Assembly (NCBI GenBank): GCA_008360975.2
Contig: CM039182.1
Span: 31,359,566 to 31,423,565, forward strand
Source of the DNA: Lichenostomus cassidix
Taxonomy: Eukaryota > Chordata > Aves > Passeriformes > Meliphagidae
Direction of reading: 5' to 3'
DNA: 64,000 nucleotides
In this document: positions 60,231 to 64,000 of the stretch, one piece after another
Layout of the letters: each line of letters opens with the position of its first letter
How positions within the stretch are numbered: the stretch's first letter is position 1
The notes under the pieces: model-generated
The model's database searches: none
What the model was told of the DNA's origin: nothing
What the model saw: the letters and a program-made list of their open reading frames with translations, nothing else
Translations under genes and position numbers: made by a program

Positions 60231-63200
60231 TTCAGGGCAAAGTTTACAAAATCCCTCAAAATTATGACTGACAACATTTCATTACGAAGGACTGTTAAGA
60301 GGAAGGGTTAGCAGGCATTTATTTTCTCCATCCCAAAACCTGTACGGTAGGATCACAAAGTGTTGGGTGAATATTTATTCTCGTTGACATCAGTCCACGT
60401 GCATAAAATACACTTACATTGACTGTGTGCCAGTCACAGGAGTACATTTTTCAACACCTTTTAATCATCAGTGAAAAGCATAGTGAGCAAAAGACCTAAC
60501 AACATCCTTCATAACTAAGAAACAAAAATTATCAAAAAAGCAACCAGACCTTTTTCTCTTGGAATATTAAACAAAAGACAATCTAGAAAAGGCAGAGCTG
60601 TATTCTTTCTTCACAACATCATTTAGCAGCTGACCACAGCCAGTTCATGCAAGATAGTACCATTCTCCTCCAAGGTCATGTACAGTTCTGCAGAGGGTGC
60701 CACTGCCCAACATCAGCAGTGTCATTGGTGCAGTGTAAAAACAGAATGTGTAAAACGAAAGTAACTCTTACTACACAGCACTTCTAAGACAAATAGACAC
60801 GGTCTGAAGACCCTCCTAGGTGGTATGTTACAATCAAAACTGCTTCTATGTGATAGGGGAGAGTTCCCACTAATCCAAGGATCATGCACAGTCACAGATA
60901 TGGTGACATAGCATGGTACAAAAGTCATTACTCCTTTCTTTTCCTACTCCAAAGAAATCCAGACCATACTTACACTTTTCTGCCTTTCTTTTAGCTATAT
61001 CATGAGGATTTGTCCTCTTTTTCTGTCCCTTTAATCTTTCTCCAGGCCCTCCATCATTTGCCATCCCAACTTCTGCAACAGCCTAATAAAACTGTCATGC
61101 CTCCCCCTTGTCACAGTCCCCTTCACCCAGTCCACTACAAAGATACATCAGCTAATACTAACACCACCATGTTGTTCCAGTCATACCATTCCCCATTTAC
61201 TTCCTTTCTCCAGATCACCCTTTCCCTCTGCCTCTTGCCCTCAAAGACCTTCACAAATGAATCTCTTCTCTATTTATTCCCTAAAATGAATCTCTTAGTA
61301 GGGAGGTAAAAGACACATGGCGTTAGCAGATGCAGTTGTAGAGATTATATTCTACTTCAGCAATGTTCTGCTTAAACTGCCCAGGAGAGGTGACTCAATG
61401 GACTGAAGGAAATGTTCTGAGCGATCCAGGCAGGCCTGGAGTAGGAGCAGTGGATGTGATGATCACCGTGTCATTCCAGAGGCTGCCAAATGTTAAACGC
61501 AGCCACCACAAGGCAAGGCAGCAAGTTTGAATAGAGACGAGTTGGAGGACACTCCAAAGATGACATTGGGATAATATCCAGAGAAGGAAATGCTGCTAAT
61601 ATCCAAGAAATGAAGGATTTTGCAGAAAATGATCATGATTCTGAAATAAATAAAGTAGTCAATGGGAAGGGATTAGAAATCCTGTGATGCTAAGATTTGG
61701 CCTCTTGGAGATTACTTGTTCAAATCCCCACCCTTGATGAGGATTAGCCCAGGAGGTGTGTCTTGCATCTTCTGCCTGGATATTGACATATTTGAAGCGT
61801 ATCACTCCATTCAGTTCTTAAAACCTCAAACTGCACTCTAAAATACATACTCAGCAGACAATTCCCCAGTGATTCCAACAACCTTTGAGATGACTCAGAA
61901 AAGTTGTTTGTTGCAGAAATTTAAAATTTCCATCCACCTCACAGTAGGAAATAAGAACAGTCTTCTCGGGGGTTGGTACCTTACAGGCTATAATAACTCA
62001 GTGAGACAAAAACTTCCTCCCTTTGAGACAGAAGGCTGGCAAGCCTTTTTTAGTGGCACATCCTGCCTATGGAAGTCACCAGAGCAATAGACTAGTCTAG
62101 CTTTGCAGACTGCAATGTCCACTTCAGGTGTCTTCAGTTGCTAAAACAGTGCTGTGTTCTGTTACTGGCACTAGGATAACTCTTCAGGTTGGGTCCTCAC
62201 CTGTTTACGATACCAATTTATTAAGCTGAGTGCTTAAGGTGTCTTGCTGCAGGTTTAGCAGCAGTTGACGGATGCCTTGGAGAATGGGCTGGACCCCAGC
62301 TAAATTTTTTAGAGACCAACCCCAAAACTTTACACTCTCAGGTGTAATTGGTATCAACTGACTTGGGCTAGAAAATGGAGGATGGCTGGGAGCAATCCAT
62401 GGCACGCCATTCAGCCATGTCAGTGTTTATAACAGGCACTGTTCCATGACCACACCAGCCCCAGGATAGCAGATTTTTGTGTTAACAGCTATAGAAGGCT
62501 GCAGTTATGATTTGGTATACAAAGGGTGGGAATGAAAACATGCAGAGCATCCCTCCTTTGGAAGCAGTGCAAAGGGTCAAACAGAACAACAGTCCCCTGT
62601 GCACCAGCAAATGTAAGAACGGCCCTTTCTCATGTTCTTTATAGACACAAATAAGGAAACTGCATTGGGGGCTGCAGGGAAAGCAAGAGGCCATGGAAGT
62701 CATCCTGGAACTGGCAAGCAGACAGCAGGAGCAGCAGCTGGGTACAACAACATCGTCCTTTTATGTTCTGCGAAGCTATGCCTGCTAAAACACAAGCCTG
62801 CAGGGCTCTGCAACTCGATCGGTCTCTGAGATGGGCCAGATTTGAGCTAGAAAAAAACCACAAAAACCAGCAAATCCAAGCACACAAACAGCAGAAGGAT
62901 GCCTTCAGGTCCACACACAAAGCTGTACACACGCACAGTCAACATCCCACACTTCCTCATGCCAAATGCCACTGAGTCTGCAAAACAAGCTGGTAAAAAC
63001 CATAACAGGGCATCCTCCTCATAAACCACTAGGAAACATAACTCCTAAAGTCTTTCATTTTGATGAAGTTCTGTATTACCAGGTTAATAAAGTCAGAATA
63101 AAATGGTATATGAGGAACCACCCTTGAGGGAGTGGAGGGCTGCTGGGCAAGGTTTAGCACACATCTTTGTGATGGCAAAAAACTGAAGGCAGAGCTACTT

Positions 63201-64000
63201 TGTTCTCTCCCTGGGATCCAGTTAACCCTGACTACGGAGCAGAGCCTAATTGTTTCTTTCTAAAGCAGTTAGGATAAGGCAGAGGTGAGGGAAAGATAAT
63301 CAACCTTTAAATACTCTACCATCTGGTAACAACCAAGCAAGTAGTGGTTTAACATTTGCTTTGAGGACAGTTTACCAGACCCTCTGTATAACAATAAGAC
63401 CAGGCTTATGAACAGCCTCTCTGTGATGGGAGGGGGAGAGAGCAAAGAGAGAGAAAAAAAAAGTAGTAGATGGGAGGATGTGTACAGCATCTCATGCTTT
63501 ATGTAAGGAGTGCTTTGTACTTACAACACCAAAATATAATGCATATCACTACTGAAAATACAACTGTTTTCCAACCAAGATTGTGAGCTTGTAAAACAAG
63601 ATTAAGCAGACCATAAAGACTGGTAGCTGATGTTCCCCAATCTGTGTGGGATAAACATTAATGGGAAAACTTATTCTGGATCCAGTATTTGACCTTAAAA
63701 GGCCAAGGAAGGATCCTCACTACACTGCCTAAGAGCTGGTTCAAGTAAATTACATCCATAACCAGCCAGTGCATCTGTAGAAGGAAAACAACCACAGCAT
63801 CTCTCAGCACTAAATATTAATGTCTAGGCAGACAAAAGCAGCACTAGGAACACTGTAACAATATCACTGGCAGACACTCTATGTGTTTCTTTGGGGCATT
63901 GACTCATCAGCACTAGCAATATGCCTATTGTCCCACATTAAACTAATGACTTGTTCTGAGACCTTCCCCTGTGAATCACAGATGTTATTTATATTTTCAG

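Larger units (their letters stand above)
37775..64000 (-). other. Upstream RAPGEF5 intron (at least 26 kb), no confident exon
   Basis: I looked for the next upstream coding segment on the minus strand (family motif SGTPEKILEHLL, which should precede the ETLLDD segment) and did not find it. This stretch is best read as part of one large intron, which is usual for the 5' half of RAPGEF5. It holds two CR1-type remnants, several microsatellites and G+C-richer blocks near 46.7-47.4 and 51.8-52.4 kb, and is otherwise unique sequence. A small alternative or nested noncoding transcript cannot be excluded. Confidence 0.75.

Noticed and set aside
1..64000. CRISPR arrays, operons, tRNA or rRNA genes, viral integrations
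   Set aside because: I saw no spaced identical repeats, no clustered long open frames with ribosome-binding sites, no cloverleaf sequence, and no retroviral gag/pol/env-like coding.

Overview
This is vertebrate nuclear DNA, almost certainly from a bird. The only gene I can support runs on the minus strand, in short exons (31-179 nt) separated by introns of 0.7-5 kb. The interspersed repeats are CR1-type LINE remnants. The one at 12.2-12.6 kb resembles avian, probably neoavian or passerine, CR1 3' ends. I see no prokaryotic operon structure, CRISPR array, rRNA or tRNA.

The gene is the RAPGEF5 orthologue (Rap guanine nucleotide exchange factor 5, also called MR-GEF or Repac). Fifteen consecutive coding exons, all in phase, run from 37,774 down to a stop codon at 4,783. 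Together they encode the C-terminal 483 residues: most of the REM (RasGEF N-terminal) domain, a Ras-association domain, and the complete CDC25-type RasGEF catalytic domain. That is about four fifths of the classic ~580-residue mammalian form, as I recall it. The N-terminal exons were not found, so the intron that opens at 37,775 is probably at least 26 kb long and continues past the window edge.

Thirteen of the fourteen introns inside the window are GT-AG. The first (36,739-37,695) is different. It begins ATATCCTTTT, ends in AC, and carries a TTCCTTAAC branch-point motif ten bases before its end, which is the signature of a minor-spliceosome (U12-type) AT-AC intron. Only this splicing gives the conserved REM reading frame.

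Layout: 1-3,120 is downstream flank or distal 3' UTR. 3,120-4,782 is the likely 3' UTR. 4,783-37,774 is the exon-bearing part of RAPGEF5. 37,775-64,000 is upstream intron, containing a CR1 3' end near 38.8 kb and a roughly 2.2 kb ancient CR1/L3-like remnant at 58.0-60.2 kb. Intron 9 holds another ancient CR1-like remnant and intron 13 a younger truncated CR1. Nothing here looks like a novel multigene system. The most informative observation is the AT-AC intron.
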